Assembly (NCBI GenBank): GCA_002027195.1
Contig: MWJO01000026.1
Location: forward strand, 20,871-84,870
Reading direction: 5' to 3'
Source of the DNA: Streptomyces sp. GKU 895
GTDB lineage: Bacteria; Actinomycetota; Actinomycetes; Streptomycetales; Streptomycetaceae
DNA length: 64,000 nt
The notes below the pieces were generated by a model. That model ran no database searches. It saw only the letters and a list, made by a program, of their open reading frames with translations, and had not been told where the DNA came from. This document shows, piece by piece, positions 50,503 to 60,591 of this stretch; position 1 is the first letter of the stretch; each line of letters begins with the position of its first letter. The position numbers and the translations under genes are program-made.

Positions 50503-51416
50503 ATGGCCACCACAGACCGGCAGGCCACGACGCTGGCCCTCGCACACGCCCTGTCCGCCGCCGAACGCGGACTGGCCGTCATCCCCCTGTCCCGTACGAA
50601 GCTCCCGGCGCTGCGCTCCCCGCACCGCGACGCACCCCGTCCCGCCGAGGCCTCCGCCGCCTCCGGGAGCCCCGAGCCGGCACCGAATCCGCCCTGCCAC
50701 GGCGAGTGCGGCCGCTTCGGCCACGGGGTCTACGACGCCGCCACCGACCCGGCCCGCATCCGCGAACTGTTCGCCGCGGCCCCCTGGGCGACCGGCTACG
50801 GCATCGCGTGCGGTCTCCCGCCCCACCATCTGATCGGCGTCGACCTCGACACCAAATCCGGTACGGACTCCTCCGCGGCGCTGCGCGAGCTGGCCCTGCG
50901 CCATCTCTTCACGATCCCGCCCACGGTGGTCGTCCTGACCCCGAGCGGCGGCCGCCATCTGTGGCTGAGCGGCCCGCCGGACGTGGTCGTCCCCAACTCG
51001 GCCGGCGGCTGGCGCCCGGCATCGACATCCGCGGCGCCGGCGGCTATCTCGTCGGACCCGGCTCCCGCACCGACCAGGGCGTGTACGCGACGGCCCCCGG
51101 TACGGCCGGCCTCGCCCCGGCGGCCTGCCCGCCGGCCCTGCTGCGCCTCCTGCTCCCGCCGCCGCGTGCCTCCCACCACCCCACGCCCGCGTCGACCGGC
51201 GACCACGGACAGGGTCTCGTCCAGTTCGTGCTCGCCGCGCACGAGGGCCAGCGCAACACCCGCCTGTTCTGGGCGGCCTGCCGCGCCTACGAGGACGGCA
51301 TAGGCCCCGCCCTCGTGGACCCTCTAGTCGAGGCGGCCCTCAACACCGGCCTGTCCGAACGCGAGGCCCGCGCGACGATCGCCTCGGCGGCGCGCATGAC
51401 GGGGCATCGGCCGTGA
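50503..51416 (+). pseudogene. prim-pol domain protein, frame-disrupted
   Basis: ATG 50503 with GGAGG upstream starts a bifunctional DNA primase/polymerase N-terminal domain: ERGLAVIPLSRTKLPALRSP, cysteine pair PCHGECGRFGHG, and catalytic-type HLIGVDLDTKSG. Near 51010-51015 a single base is missing (GCCGGCGGCTGG for GCCGGCCGGCTGG) and the remainder (APGIDIRGAGGYLVGPGSRT ... EARATIASAARMTGHRP) continues in another frame to 51416. Joined, it is ~304 residues, normal length. This is a chromosomal gene, unlike the element copy at 34063. Function unknown. Confidence 0.82.
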
Positions 51417-51482
51417 GGAGGCACCGAGGCAGGGCCGGCGCGGGGCACCGGTCATGGGGGCGCCAGGCGAGAACGACGAGGT

Positions 51483-51611
51483 ACCGGCCAGGAGGACGCA
51501 TGCGAACGCATGACGCGTTACCGGCCAGGAGGGCGCACGCCAACGCATGACGAAGCACCGGCCACGAGGACGCACGCCAACGCATGACGCGTTACCGGCC
51601 ACGAGGACGGA
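51483..51611. repeat. 37-bp tandem repeat, about 3.5 units
   Basis: Units start at 51483, 51520, 51557 and 51594 (each beginning ACCGGCCA(G/C)GAGG and containing AACGCATGACG). A diverged unit may start at 51447. They fill the gap between the prim-pol gene and the gene at 51651. Confidence 0.8.
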
Positions 51612-51650
51612 TGTCGCAGCACCACAGCACGCACCACCCCCGGGAGCACG

Positions 51651-52133
51651 ATGCGCCACCGTCCCAGAGTGCCGACCATGGCCCTGGCACGCCTCACCCT
51701 CGCCTCGGGCCGCAGCGTCGTCCTCTCCGAGCTGCGGCTCTCCTCGACGTACGGCGACATGCCGGAGGGCTATCCCTGCAAGCCGCTCAACGAGTCACGG
51801 ATCAGGGCCCTGGTGCACGCGGCCGAGCGCGACCTCCCGGCCGCGCCCGTCCACCTCGTCCCGCCGCCGCGCGAATACCCCCACCAGTACGCCGGCGGCT
51901 TCGGTCCCGTCGAGGTGCTCCCCTCCGTCGCCTGCGTCGGCACCTTCCATTCCACGGCCCTCGCCCCGGCCCGCGACCCGGACCTGTACCGTTCCCGGCT
52001 CACGATCGTCTGGTTCCAGCCGACCACCGACGTGCCCTCGGACTGCGACACCACGGCCGCTCTGCGCGACGTGGCCTGGGACGAGCTGGCCCGGGACTAC
52101 GCGCTCCAGGCCCTGCCGTTCACGCCAGGGTGA
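51651..52133 (+). CDS. hypothetical protein
   Basis: 160 residues with a compact N-terminal beta region (LARLTLASGRSVVLSELRLS), YGDMPEGYPCKPLNESRIRA, and a C-terminal half with IVWFQPTTDVPSD and DVAWDELARDYALQA. It appears soluble. CGGGAG lies before ATG 51651; ATG 51678 is an alternative. I recall similar proteins downstream of the prim-pol-like gene in other streptomycetes but know no function. Confidence 0.72.
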   Translation: MRHRPRVPTMALARLTLASGRSVVLSELRLSSTYGDMPEGYPCKPLNESRIRALVHAAERDLPAAPVHLVPPPREYPHQYAGGFGPVEVLPSVACVGTFHSTALAPARDPDLYRSRLTIVWFQPTTDVPSDCDTTAALRDVAWDELARDYALQALPFTPG

Positions 52134-52144
52134 ACATGCAGGAA

Positions 52145-52171
52145 GGGGTGCCTCTCTAAGAGAGGCACCCC
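52145..52171. terminator. bidirectional terminator
   Basis: GGGGTGCCTCTC / GAGAGGCACCCC, a 12-bp perfect stem with a 3-nt loop and A/T-flanked arms, between the convergent hypothetical gene and tRNA-Ser(UGA). Confidence 0.85.
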
Positions 52172-52184
52172 CTTCGAACTCATG

Positions 52185-52269
52185 CGGTGGGTGTGGGATT
52201 TGAACCCACGGTGACTCGCGCCACGACGGTTTTCAAGACCGTTCCCTTAGGCCGCTCGGGCAACCCACC
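52185..52269 (-). tRNA. tRNA-Ser(UGA)
   Basis: Minus-strand type-II tRNA: acceptor GGTGGGT/ACCCACC, anticodon stem ACGGT/ACCGT with loop CTTGAAA (anticodon UGA), variable arm, and T loop GGTTCAAATCC. Confidence 0.96.
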
Positions 52270-52360
52270 CCGCGCCGCCGCTCGTCGACCGGCGCGCGGG
52301 GGACAAGAGTAACCGGTGCCCACGCGCGCGTGGGGGGCGGTGGTGGGACCCGCGTGTGGG

Positions 52361-53967
52361 TCAGCTGTCGCCCTCACGGGAGCCCAGGGTGAGCTCCACC
52401 GTGTTGGTCTTGCCGTCCCGCTCGTAGGTGATCTTGACCTTGTCGCCGGGCTGGTGGGTCCAGATCTCGCCGATGAGGGTCGGGCCGGAGTCGATCACCG
52501 TGTCGTCGAGCTTGGTGATGACGTCGCCCGGCTTCAGGCCCGCCTTGTCGGCCGGGCCGCCGGACTCGACGGGGTCGGAGCCGCTGGCGCCCTGCTCGGT
52601 GATCTTCGCGCCGCCCGTGGAGTCCTCCAGGGAGACGGACGCGCCGATCTTGGCGTAGACGGGCTTGCCGGTCTTGATGAGCTGCTGGGCGACGTACTTG
52701 GCCTGGTTGATCGGGATGGCGAAGCCGAGGCCGATGGAGCCGGACTGGCTGGTGCCGCCGAGGCCACCGCTGCTCGTCGACTGGATCGCCGAGTTGATGC
52801 CGATCACGTTGCCCTTGGCGTCCAGCAGGGGGCCGCCGGAGTTGCCCGGGTTGATCGAGGCGTCGGTCTGGAGGGCGCTCATGTACGAGGCGTTCGAGCC
52901 CGTGCCGTCGCTGGAGGCCACCGGGCGGTTCTTGGCGCTGATGATGCCCGTGGTGACCGTGTTGGACAGGCCGAAGGGGGCGCCGATCGCGATGGTCGAG
53001 TCGCCGACCGCCACCTTGTCGGAGTCGCCGAGCGTCAGCGGCTTGAGGTCGCCCGGCGCGTTCTTGAGCTTGATCACCGCGACGTCGTAGCCCTGCGCGT
53101 GGCCGACGACCTCGGCGTCGTACTTCTTGCCGTTCGGGAAGGTGGCGGTCAGCTTGCCGCCGTCCACCGCGTCCGCCACCACGTGGTTGTTGGTGAGGAT
53201 GTGGCCCTCGCGGTCGAAGACGAACCCGGTGCCGGTGCCGCCCTCGCCGCTGCTCGACTCGGCCTCGATGGTCACCGTGCTCGGCAGGGCGGCTGCGGCC
53301 ACGCCCGCGACGGTGCCCGCGTCGCGCTTGACGTCCCCGCCGCTGTCGGAGGCGGAGACGGTCGTCGAGGAGCCGTTGTCGTTGTCCTTGGCCAGGGTGT
53401 AGCCGAGGCCGCCGCCCAGGCCGCCCGCGACCAGGGCCGCGATCAGGACCGCCGCCATCAGACCGCCACGGCCGCGCCCCGACTTGGGGGCGGGCTGCTG
53501 GTAGGAGGCGCCCCAGCCACCGGCACCCGCACCGCCCGAGCCGCTGTCGGCGTACGCCGGGGTCGCGGGCGGCGGAGGCGGCCAGGAGGCGTCCGGGGCC
53601 TGGGGGGTCTGGGCCGGGGTGCCGTAACCGGGCACGCCTTGTGCCGGGGCCTGACCCGGGGCGCCCTCACCCTGCGAGGCCTGCGAGGCCTGCGGCCCGT
53701 GCGACCCCTGGGGCCCGTGCGGGCCCTGGGGCCCCTGCGCGCCGCCCGCGCCGCCGCGCGTAGGCCGGCGCCTGGCCCGCGTGCCACCAGTTCCTGCTCC
53801 GGTGCGCCGGGGGCGTGCGGAGGCGTCGTGGGGAGCGGGGTCGTCGGGGCGCCGCTGTCCGGCGCGCTCGCCTGCGGGGAGGCCGGGGAGGCTGCGGGGG
53901 AATCCACCGGCACGGGAGGTGCGGACGGGGCCGGGGGTACCGCAGTGCCCTCGTTCTCGGTGCTCAC
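52361..53967 (-). CDS. HtrA/DegP-like membrane-anchored serine protease (N-terminal frame-disrupted)
   Basis: Trypsin-like protease with a C-terminal PDZ domain. One transmembrane helix (GGLMAAVLIAALVAGGLGGG) follows a Pro/Gln/Gly-rich cytoplasmic N-terminus. Catalytic triad: His in ILTNNHVVAD, Asp in GYDVAVIKLK, Ser in NPGNSGGPLL. The PDZ includes GGPADKAGLKPGDVITKLDD. The main frame reaches back only to ~53760. The proper start GTG 53967 (GAGGAGA upstream; MSTENEGTAVPPAPSAP) is in another frame, with one or two indels in the G/C-rich repeat at ~53745-53800. Likely extracytoplasmic protein quality control. Confidence 0.9.
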
Positions 53968-54249
53968 AGCTTGTCTCCTCGATCCACGGCTGTTTTTCCT
54001 AAGGTCGCACTCGGTCACGCTCGTTCACGCTTGCCGACGGTCCGGCGCGATGCAGCTGTGCATGTGCTTTTGTATGCCGTCAGCTTTTCCCACAGGCCGT
54101 CAGAGCACCATAAGCGGTGCCTGTGGGTCTGCGACCATCCTTTATATGGGACCTTTTGGACGGAACGCCCGCATCTCGACGCCCGTATCTCGTCCTGTCA
54201 TGGCCCACCTCGTGCGACGCGTACCCCGCCGCGGTGGCACCATGACGCG

Positions 54250-55059
54250 GTGACCCACGCACGGCAGCACAGCATTCAGGTCGTCGCCCACCGCGGAGCC
54301 TCCGAAGAGGCCCCCGAGCACACCCTGGCCGCGTACAAGAAAGCGATCGAGGACGGCGCCGACGCGCTCGAGTGCGATGTGCGTCTGACGGCCGACGGCC
54401 ATCTCGTCTGCGTCCACGACCGACGCGTCAACCGTACGTCCAACGGGCGAGGAGCCGTCTCCGCCCTGGAGCTGGCCGAGCTCGCCGCCCTGGACTTCGG
54501 CTCCTGGAAGAACCGGGACGAGGAGCCCGACTGGGAGCACCGCCCCGAGGACCGCGAGCAGACCTCCGTACTGACCCTGGAGCGGCTCCTGGAGCTCGTC
54601 GCGGACGCGGGGCGGCGGGTGGAGCTGGCCATCGAGACCAAGCACCCCACGCGGTGGGCGGGTCAGGTGGAGGAGCGGCTGCTGGTGCTGCTGAAGCGGT
54701 TCGGCCTGGAGGCGCCCGCCTCGGCCGCCGACTCCCCGGTGCGGATCATGAGCTTCTCGGCCCGTTCGCTGGCACGCGTGCGTGCCGCCTCGCCGATGCT
54801 GCCGACGGTCTATCTGATGCAGTTCGTCTCGCCCCGGCTGAGGGACGGACGGCTTCCGGCGGGCGTGCGGATCGCGGGGCCCTCGATCCGGATCGTGCGC
54901 AATCACCCGGCCTACATCGAGCGGCTGAAACGAGCCGGCCACCAGGTGCACGTGTGGACGGTGAACGAGCCCGAGGACGTCGACCTCTGCGTGGAACTCG
55001 GCATCGACGCCATCATCACCAACCGGCCTCGCGCGGTCCTGCGCCAGCTGGGCCGATGA
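54250..55059 (+). CDS. glycerophosphodiester phosphodiesterase
   Basis: 269 residues of the GDPD TIM-barrel family: VVAHRGASEEAPEHT with the catalytic His and Glu, DALECDVRLTADGHLVCVHD (second His/Asp set), and C-terminal HVWTVNEPEDVDLCVELGID, IITNRP. There is no signal peptide, so cytoplasmic: it hydrolyses glycerophosphodiesters to glycerol-3-phosphate plus an alcohol. GTG 54250 is the best start in frame. Divergent from the HtrA gene. Confidence 0.92.
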   Translation: MTHARQHSIQVVAHRGASEEAPEHTLAAYKKAIEDGADALECDVRLTADGHLVCVHDRRVNRTSNGRGAVSALELAELAALDFGSWKNRDEEPDWEHRPEDREQTSVLTLERLLELVADAGRRVELAIETKHPTRWAGQVEERLLVLLKRFGLEAPASAADSPVRIMSFSARSLARVRAASPMLPTVYLMQFVSPRLRDGRLPAGVRIAGPSIRIVRNHPAYIERLKRAGHQVHVWTVNEPEDVDLCVELGIDAIITNRPRAVLRQLGR

Positions 55060-55308
55060 CCTTCGCCGCGCCTGACGGTGACTCACTGGTAAAGACCTGT
55101 GAAGAAACCTTGACCACACGAGTCGACTGAAGCATCTTCGGTCACGGCCAAATCGTCGAAATCCGGCCACACGATTACAGGGAGTGCTCCGGCGCGTTCG
55201 GTCCGTGTTCGATCGTTACGAATGCGTCAGCGGACCTGCGTTGGCCGGTTTCCGGTACAGGCCAATGGGGCATCCACACCGTGGCGTGGGGCAAAGGAGG
55301 TCTCGGGG

Positions 55309-55860
55309 GTGGCGTTGGTGGTGGCACAGGAGGTGCCCACGTCGTCGAGCATGGCCGTACCCCATGGCCCTGCGGGCGTGGGGGAAGCAAGACACCGGAT
55401 GCGTTCTCAGTTGCGCAGGGGCGGTGTGTCGGAAGCGGTCATCGACGACGCCGTACTGATTCTTTCCGAACTCTTGAGCAATGCGTGCAAGCACGGCCGG
55501 CCTCTGGGCGACGCCCTGGCCGGGGACGGCGACGTCCGCGCCGCGTGGCGCGTGGAGCCGAGCGGCAGACTCACGGTCGAGGTGACGGACGGAGGCGGGC
55601 CCACCCGCCCTGCTCCGGCCACGCCCTCGGTCACCGCGCACGGCGGCCGGGGGCTGAACATCATCACCGCGCTGTCCGACGACTGGGGCGTCCGGGACGA
55701 CGCCCGCGGCGAGGTCACGGTGTGGGTCGTCGTGCACGACGACGTTCATGATCCCGATGCCTGCCACCGCCGGGACGACTTCGCTACGCGCGTCACGGCG
55801 CCGTCGGTGTCGTCGATCGGCGGCCTGGACTTCGCGGACGCCTTCACCGACATGGACTGA
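55309..55860 (+). CDS. RsbW-like ATP-binding protein (anti-sigma/regulatory kinase fold)
   Basis: 183 residues with a GHKL ATPase domain: N-box ILSELLSNACKHG (~55-67), VEVTDGGGPTRP (G1-type) and TAHGGRGLNIITALSD (G2). GTG 55309 is chosen because AAAGGAGG lies about 9 nt upstream; the frame extends to 55222 without another ribosome site. Such proteins phosphorylate anti-sigma-factor antagonists or bind sigma factors. No antagonist gene is adjacent, but a SpoIIE-type phosphatase is encoded 3 kb away and SigB-type sigmas lie elsewhere in the window. Confidence 0.87.
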   Translation: MALVVAQEVPTSSSMAVPHGPAGVGEARHRMRSQLRRGGVSEAVIDDAVLILSELLSNACKHGRPLGDALAGDGDVRAAWRVEPSGRLTVEVTDGGGPTRPAPATPSVTAHGGRGLNIITALSDDWGVRDDARGEVTVWVVVHDDVHDPDACHRRDDFATRVTAPSVSSIGGLDFADAFTDMD

Positions 55861-55998
55861 GGCGCGCGGCACCGCGCTGCGGCGAGGGCTCTCGCCGCCC
55901 AGGACGCCCGGCACGTTGTCCACAGGCTCCCGTCACGCATGGCCTGAACGACTAGGCTCCCGCCCGTACGAGACGAGCCGTAACCGGGAGACCCCACG

Positions 55999-56964
55999 AT
56001 GGCCAAGAAGCGACCCCAGACGAAGGCCCAGCGCCCTCAGATCGCCGACGGGGAGGTCCCGGTCGTCGGTGCCCGTGAACCCTGCCCCTGCGGCAGCGGC
56101 CGCCGCTACAAGGCGTGCCACGGCCGGGCCGCCGCCCACGCGGTGACCGAGCTGGTGCAGCGCCCGTTCGAGGGCCTGGCGGGCGAGGGCGACTGGGTGG
56201 CGCTGCGCGAGCTGGTGCCGGCCGCCACGGTCGAGCTGTCCCTGAAGGGCGGCCTCCCCGAGGGCGTCCCGTCGGTCACGCTGGCCACGGTCCTGCCGAT
56301 GGCCTGGCCGGCGCTGCGCCGCGACGACGGCTCGGTGCTGCTCGGCCTGCAGAACGACACGGCGTCGGGCGACATCAGCCGCGACCTGGCCGACACCCTG
56401 CAGCGCGCGCTCACCGCCGAGCCGGGCACCCCGGTCCAGGGCCGCCGCGCGCCGGCCGAGGGGCCGCGGCTGCAGGACCTGCTCGACCCCGAAGGCACGT
56501 TCGAGCCAGTCGTGCACGAGGGCTTCGAGTTCTGGGTCCCGGACGCGGAGAACGCCACCCCGGAGGTGACCGCCTCCCTGGAGCGGGCCAACGCCGCGGC
56601 CATCCCGACCGTGAAGCTCCAGGGGGTGGACGCCGCCTACTGGTGCGAGACGCCGGAGAAGAACCACCTGCGCTGGGTCATGCCGTACGGCGAGGAGCAG
56701 CTTCTGGACGCGCTCGCGCGGCTGCACGCGGCCGGGAAGTCCGGCCTCGGCGAAGGCACCCGGCTGGTGGGCTCCTTCCGTGCCCACGGCCTGACCGTGC
56801 CGGTCTGGGACCTGCCGAGCGGGGTGTCGGCGGAGGACGTGGAGAAGCCGGCGGCCGAGTTCGCCGAGCGCCTCACCGCGGCCCTGGCCTCGGACGCACC
56901 GCTCACCGCGGACGAGCGCCGCGCGCGGGGCGGCCTGACCAACCGACAGGTGACCCTCAGCTGA
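55999..56964 (+). CDS. DUF5926 family protein with SEC-C zinc motif
   Basis: 321 residues. The N-terminus carries the SEC-C zinc motif PCPCGSGRRYKACHGR (~32-47) as in SecA tails; the remainder (YWCETPEKNHLRWVMPYGEE and so on) matches the actinobacterial DUF5926 family. The role is unknown; SEC-C modules usually contact ribosomes or SecB-like partners. The ATG is preceded by ACCGGGAG. Stand-alone gene. Confidence 0.87.
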   Translation: MAKKRPQTKAQRPQIADGEVPVVGAREPCPCGSGRRYKACHGRAAAHAVTELVQRPFEGLAGEGDWVALRELVPAATVELSLKGGLPEGVPSVTLATVLPMAWPALRRDDGSVLLGLQNDTASGDISRDLADTLQRALTAEPGTPVQGRRAPAEGPRLQDLLDPEGTFEPVVHEGFEFWVPDAENATPEVTASLERANAAAIPTVKLQGVDAAYWCETPEKNHLRWVMPYGEEQLLDALARLHAAGKSGLGEGTRLVGSFRAHGLTVPVWDLPSGVSAEDVEKPAAEFAERLTAALASDAPLTADERRARGGLTNRQVTLS

Positions 56965-57218
56965 GACACAGGTCCGGGACAGGGTCCGGCTGACCGGTCG
57001 TTCAGCCGGATCTGCTCTCGCCGTGCGGCCGGATCGGATCACAACTGCCGTCCGCGGCAAGTGAGTCGGTGTCCGGAAAGCCGACGAACTTCCGAGATCG
57101 AATTTGCGAACAGCCGATCTCTTGTTACCGTTCGAGTAGCCCGGTTGCTGGTGCATCCCCCGTCGCCAGCAACCGGGTCTTTCTACGCCCGCTTCCGTTC
57201 AGGGCACGCTGATGCGTG

Positions 57219-57753
57219 TCAACTGCCGGAAGGCGCCGTGGAGTTGCTTCCGCTTCGCAGCAGCAGCGGCCCGCTCCCGGCCTCGCCCGCGAACTCCGCG
57301 ACCGCCGTGTAGGCGTCCGGACCGCCCCGGCTGCGCTCCCTGGGCGTCTCACAGGTCCCCGGTTCGTCCCCCGCACCCACGGCACAGCGCATCTGCACGG
57401 TCCGGTCGTCCGGACCCATGAGGCTCAGTAGGGCGTCGAGGGCGCCGCCGGTGACATTGCGGTAGTAGGTCCGCGCCCAGGTCTCCTCGCCCTGCGTCAG
57501 GACGCAGGTCTGCGCCTCGATGCCGTCGGGGGAGGTGAGTTCGGGGCCGCAGCGCGCGGCGGTGGCCAGACCGAGGCCGAGGAGGGGGGGCGCGACTGGG
57601 TGCGGCGGACGGCATCTTGTCGTCGTCGCGCGCGGCGGTGCGCGCCGGCTCACGCGCCGCCTCGTCCCCCACCTGCCCCGCGGACGCCACGGCCAGCGGC
57701 AGCGCGACCGCGCATGCCACGACGCCCGAGAGGGCGAGGAGACGAAGGTTCAT
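57219..57753 (-). pseudogene. secreted protein, frame-disrupted at a G run
   Basis: ATG 57753 begins a signal peptide (MNLRLLALSGVVACAVALPL), then AGQVGDEAAREPARTAARDD. The conserved mature part (CGPELTSPDGIEAQTCVLTQ, TWARTYYRNVTGGALDALLS, three further cysteines) lies in another frame that ends at 57219. The switch falls in the G8 run at about 57583-57590, a classic homopolymer-length error site. Joined, it is ~177 residues. Extracellular; function unknown. Confidence 0.75.
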
Positions 57754-57810
57754 GAAAGGGGACGATAACGACCAGGCGCACACGGCTGGTTCCGTGCGCG
57801 CCCGACACCC

Positions 57811-58476
57811 TTACAACTCGGGCGCGCTCACACCCGTACGAGTGAGGGCGTCGACGACCGCGTCGACCACGGCCTCCACGTCGGGCACCCACGGAGAGGC
57901 CGAGCCGGGCAGCGGGGCGCGCTCCCAGCGGATGGCGCCGTGGCCCGTCTCGGACGGGGGCAGGGCGAGGTAGCCGCCCTCGCCGTGGAACCGCAGGGAG
58001 CCGGGGACGAAGTCCTTGGCGTACAGCAGTTCGCCCAACTGTTCCATGGAGTACGGCTTGACGAGGATCGCCCAGCGATTGGGCGCTGCGACCACCGGTC
58101 CGAGGCGCATGCCCTGACGGTCCAGGGCGGTGAGCGCGCGGGCGGCCGCGAGGGCCGGCAAGGAGACCGCGCAGGGAGCCGCGCCACCCGTGGCCAGGAC
58201 GATCGGCGCGGCGGGGCGGTTGGCCCACCACCAGCGCACCATGCGCTCGTCGGTGGTGGCCGCGAGGAGGCCGGGATCGAAGGGGTGCGCCCCGGGCACC
58301 GTGCACTCGGGGTCGGGACAGGAGCAGCGGGCCCGGCCCTGTGGGTCCGGCGCCGCGCCCGGGAGTACGGGCCACTGCCATTCCGTCGCGAAGGTCAGGG
58401 CCGCGCTGATCAACTCAGGCCCCCCGTCGTTCCGCTTGGACAGGAGCCTGCGTGCCTTTCCGAGGATCTCGCGCAT
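57811..58476 (-). CDS. prim-pol-like protein (degenerate)
   Basis: 221 residues resembling the N-terminal half of bifunctional DNA primase/polymerase proteins: TFATEWQWPVLPGAAPDPQG, RCSCPDPECTVPGAHPFDPG (a zinc-type Cys cluster) and RMVRWWWANRPAAPIVLATG. The catalytic DxD of prim-pol proteins is not evident (the block reads AVSLPALAAARALTAL), so a regulatory rather than polymerase role is likely. Followed 58 nt downstream by the secreted-protein gene reading the same way. Confidence 0.78.
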   Translation of the reverse strand: MREILGKARRLLSKRNDGGPELISAALTFATEWQWPVLPGAAPDPQGRARCSCPDPECTVPGAHPFDPGLLAATTDERMVRWWWANRPAAPIVLATGGAAPCAVSLPALAAARALTALDRQGMRLGPVVAAPNRWAILVKPYSMEQLGELLYAKDFVPGSLRFHGEGGYLALPPSETGHGAIRWERAPLPGSASPWVPDVEAVVDAVVDALTRTGVSAPEL

Positions 58477-58969
58477 GAGCGCTCGTTCCTTTCCGTTGCA
58501 CCGCTGGCAACACCGTGGGCCACATCACACCATGTGTCGATCACTGCACTGTGCGTACCTGTTGGCGCATCACACCCCTGTCCGAGACAAGGGGAACCCC
58601 TATGGGCCGAACGTCGGCTGCGTCCGCGGCAGCCGGGCCCACACTGCATCTATCAAAAGCATGGGCGTGGCGTGGGGGTGGCGAAGTCTGGCGTTTTGCC
58701 GTCCCGCGTATTTCTCTTCGCCTCCGCCACGGGAGGATGGGGCTCGGTCGTCGGTGGCTAAGACGCCCGGGTCCGTCACCAGGTTCCGGGTGGTTGTCAA
58801 CCACCCCTGGCCTTCTCCGAGTACGTACCCATCACGACCGCTGTGACGCTCTGTGGAGCAAGGCCAGTCGACCGCAATAAGGCGTTACCTGAGTCAGTTT
58901 CAAGCCAACTTGGCATTTCGGCAAGGGGTACCCCGGTGACCCACGGACACCAGGAATCCCGGCAGGACA
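58477..58969. promoter_or_regulatory. long intergenic region with a 19-bp palindrome
   Basis: About 490 gene-free bases between divergent genes. Its clearest element is GGGTGGTTGTCAACCACCC at 58788-58806, a perfect inverted repeat with a single central T: either an operator or a tight hairpin in the leader of the phosphatase gene. Open frames here are shadows. Confidence 0.55.
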
Positions 58970-60481
58970 ATGCTGGACATCCCCTCACGAGTGCGTGTAC
59001 ATGTGGAGACACTGCTAGCGGCGCAGAATGACATGGGGGTTTGCGATGCTTTTGAGCAATACGCACCGGTCGGAAAGCCGGACGCCATGAACGCCCCTCA
59101 CCCTCCGAAAGTGGCTGGAATCGATTCAACGGTTCCCTCGCCCGCACACACTGTCGCGCCCGCGCCCGTAGCCCCGGACACCTCACCGGCCTCTCCGCCG
59201 GGCGCTCCCGGGGCCCTGCTCCAGGACCGGCTCGCAGGCTGGGTCTCCGACCTCACGACCCTCCACGAGCTCACCGAGCGGCTGGCCCGCACGGATTCCC
59301 TCGCGGAGGCCCTGACCGAACTGCTGCGCGCCGGAGCCGCCCTGGTGGGCGCCCGGCGCGGTCTCGTCGTCCTGGAACCCGGCGACGGCCTGGGTCCCGA
59401 CACCACCATCGGCCTCGGCCTGGCCCGCGCCGACCTCGGCCACATCGAGACCGTGCCGCGCAGCGCCATGTCCTACGGCCGCATCCTCGACGGACTCCCC
59501 GACGCCGACGGCGAGATCGCCGAGCCCGACCTGTTCGCCGGGGAGGGCCTCGACCCCCGCCACCGCGAGGTGGCCGCCCGCCTCGGCTACGCCGCGAGCT
59601 ACGCGCTGCCCCTGTCGTCCGACGCGGCGGGCCGCCTCGGCGCGGCCGTGTGGCTGTACGACGAGCCGGCCGAGCCCGGCGAGCGCCAGCGCCACCTCGT
59701 CGGCCTGTACGCCCGCTACGCCACCGAGCACCTGGCGCGCGTCGTCGAGGTCGAGCGCACGCGCGCGTGCATGACGACGATGGCCGAGGAGCTGCTGCCG
59801 TCCCGGCTCCCCCGCGTCGCCGGCGTCCAGCTCGCCGCCCGGCACCGCACCGGCCCGCGCGGCGGCGGCGACTGGTACGACGCGCTGCCGTTGCCGGATG
59901 CCGCACTCGGCCTCGCGGTCGGCTCGGTGACCGGCTCGGGCCCCAGCGCGGTCGCCGCGATGGGCCGGCTCAGAGCGTCCCTGCGGGCGTACGCCGTCAT
60001 GGAGGGCGAGGACCCGGTCGCGGTCCTGTCCGACCTGGAGCTGCTGCTGCGCCTGACCGAGCCCGCCCGCTCGGCCACCGCCCTGTTCGCCTACTGCGAG
60101 CCCACGCTGCGCAAGATCACCCTGGCCGGCGCCGGGCACTGCCCGCCGCTGCTGGTCGGTGAGCGGCGCACGGATTTCGTGGAGACGTCCGTGTCGGCGC
60201 CGCTCGGCATGCTCGCCTGCTGGGAGGCACCCAGCGTGGAGCTGGCGGCCGAACCCGGAGAGACGGTTCTGCTCTACACCGACGGGCTGCTGCACCGTAC
60301 CGGCGACGCCACCGACCGCGCCTTCGCGCGGCTGCACGCGGCCGCCGCCGGCGTACCCAAGGCGCTGCGGCACGACCCGGACGCGATCGCCGACCACGTG
60401 CTGCGCACGGTGCTGCCGGACGGGCTGGACGCGGCGGACTCCGACGAGGACGTCGTACTGCTCGCCGCCCGTTTCGAGTAG
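58970..60481 (+). CDS. GAF-SpoIIE (PP2C) serine/threonine phosphatase
   Basis: 503 residues. After a ~70-residue N-terminal extension (MLDIPSRVRVHVETLLAAQN) comes a GAF-like sensor (~85-255) and a SpoIIE/RsbU PP2C domain (~265-500) with GGGDWYDALPL (metal Asp), ATALFAYCEPTL, YTDGLLHRTGDA and terminal SDEDVVLLAARFE. Such enzymes dephosphorylate anti-sigma antagonists to release SigB-type factors. AGGACA lies before ATG 58970; the N-terminus matches what I recall of homologues. It may act with the RsbW-like ATPase at 55309. Confidence 0.9.
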   Translation: MLDIPSRVRVHVETLLAAQNDMGVCDAFEQYAPVGKPDAMNAPHPPKVAGIDSTVPSPAHTVAPAPVAPDTSPASPPGAPGALLQDRLAGWVSDLTTLHELTERLARTDSLAEALTELLRAGAALVGARRGLVVLEPGDGLGPDTTIGLGLARADLGHIETVPRSAMSYGRILDGLPDADGEIAEPDLFAGEGLDPRHREVAARLGYAASYALPLSSDAAGRLGAAVWLYDEPAEPGERQRHLVGLYARYATEHLARVVEVERTRACMTTMAEELLPSRLPRVAGVQLAARHRTGPRGGGDWYDALPLPDAALGLAVGSVTGSGPSAVAAMGRLRASLRAYAVMEGEDPVAVLSDLELLLRLTEPARSATALFAYCEPTLRKITLAGAGHCPPLLVGERRTDFVETSVSAPLGMLACWEAPSVELAAEPGETVLLYTDGLLHRTGDATDRAFARLHAAAAGVPKALRHDPDAIADHVLRTVLPDGLDAADSDEDVVLLAARFE

Positions 60482-60591
60482 CTCCGCGTGTAACGCCGGG
60501 CAGCGGCGTGTAACAGGTCTTCCGGCCCTGGGCCCCCTTCCGTACGACCGTACGATGGAGGGGGTCCAGTGCCGTATCGAGGAGGATGACC

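Noticed and set aside
51483..51611. CRISPR array
   Set aside because: Units are contiguous 37-bp tandem repeats without unique spacers and no cas genes are present.
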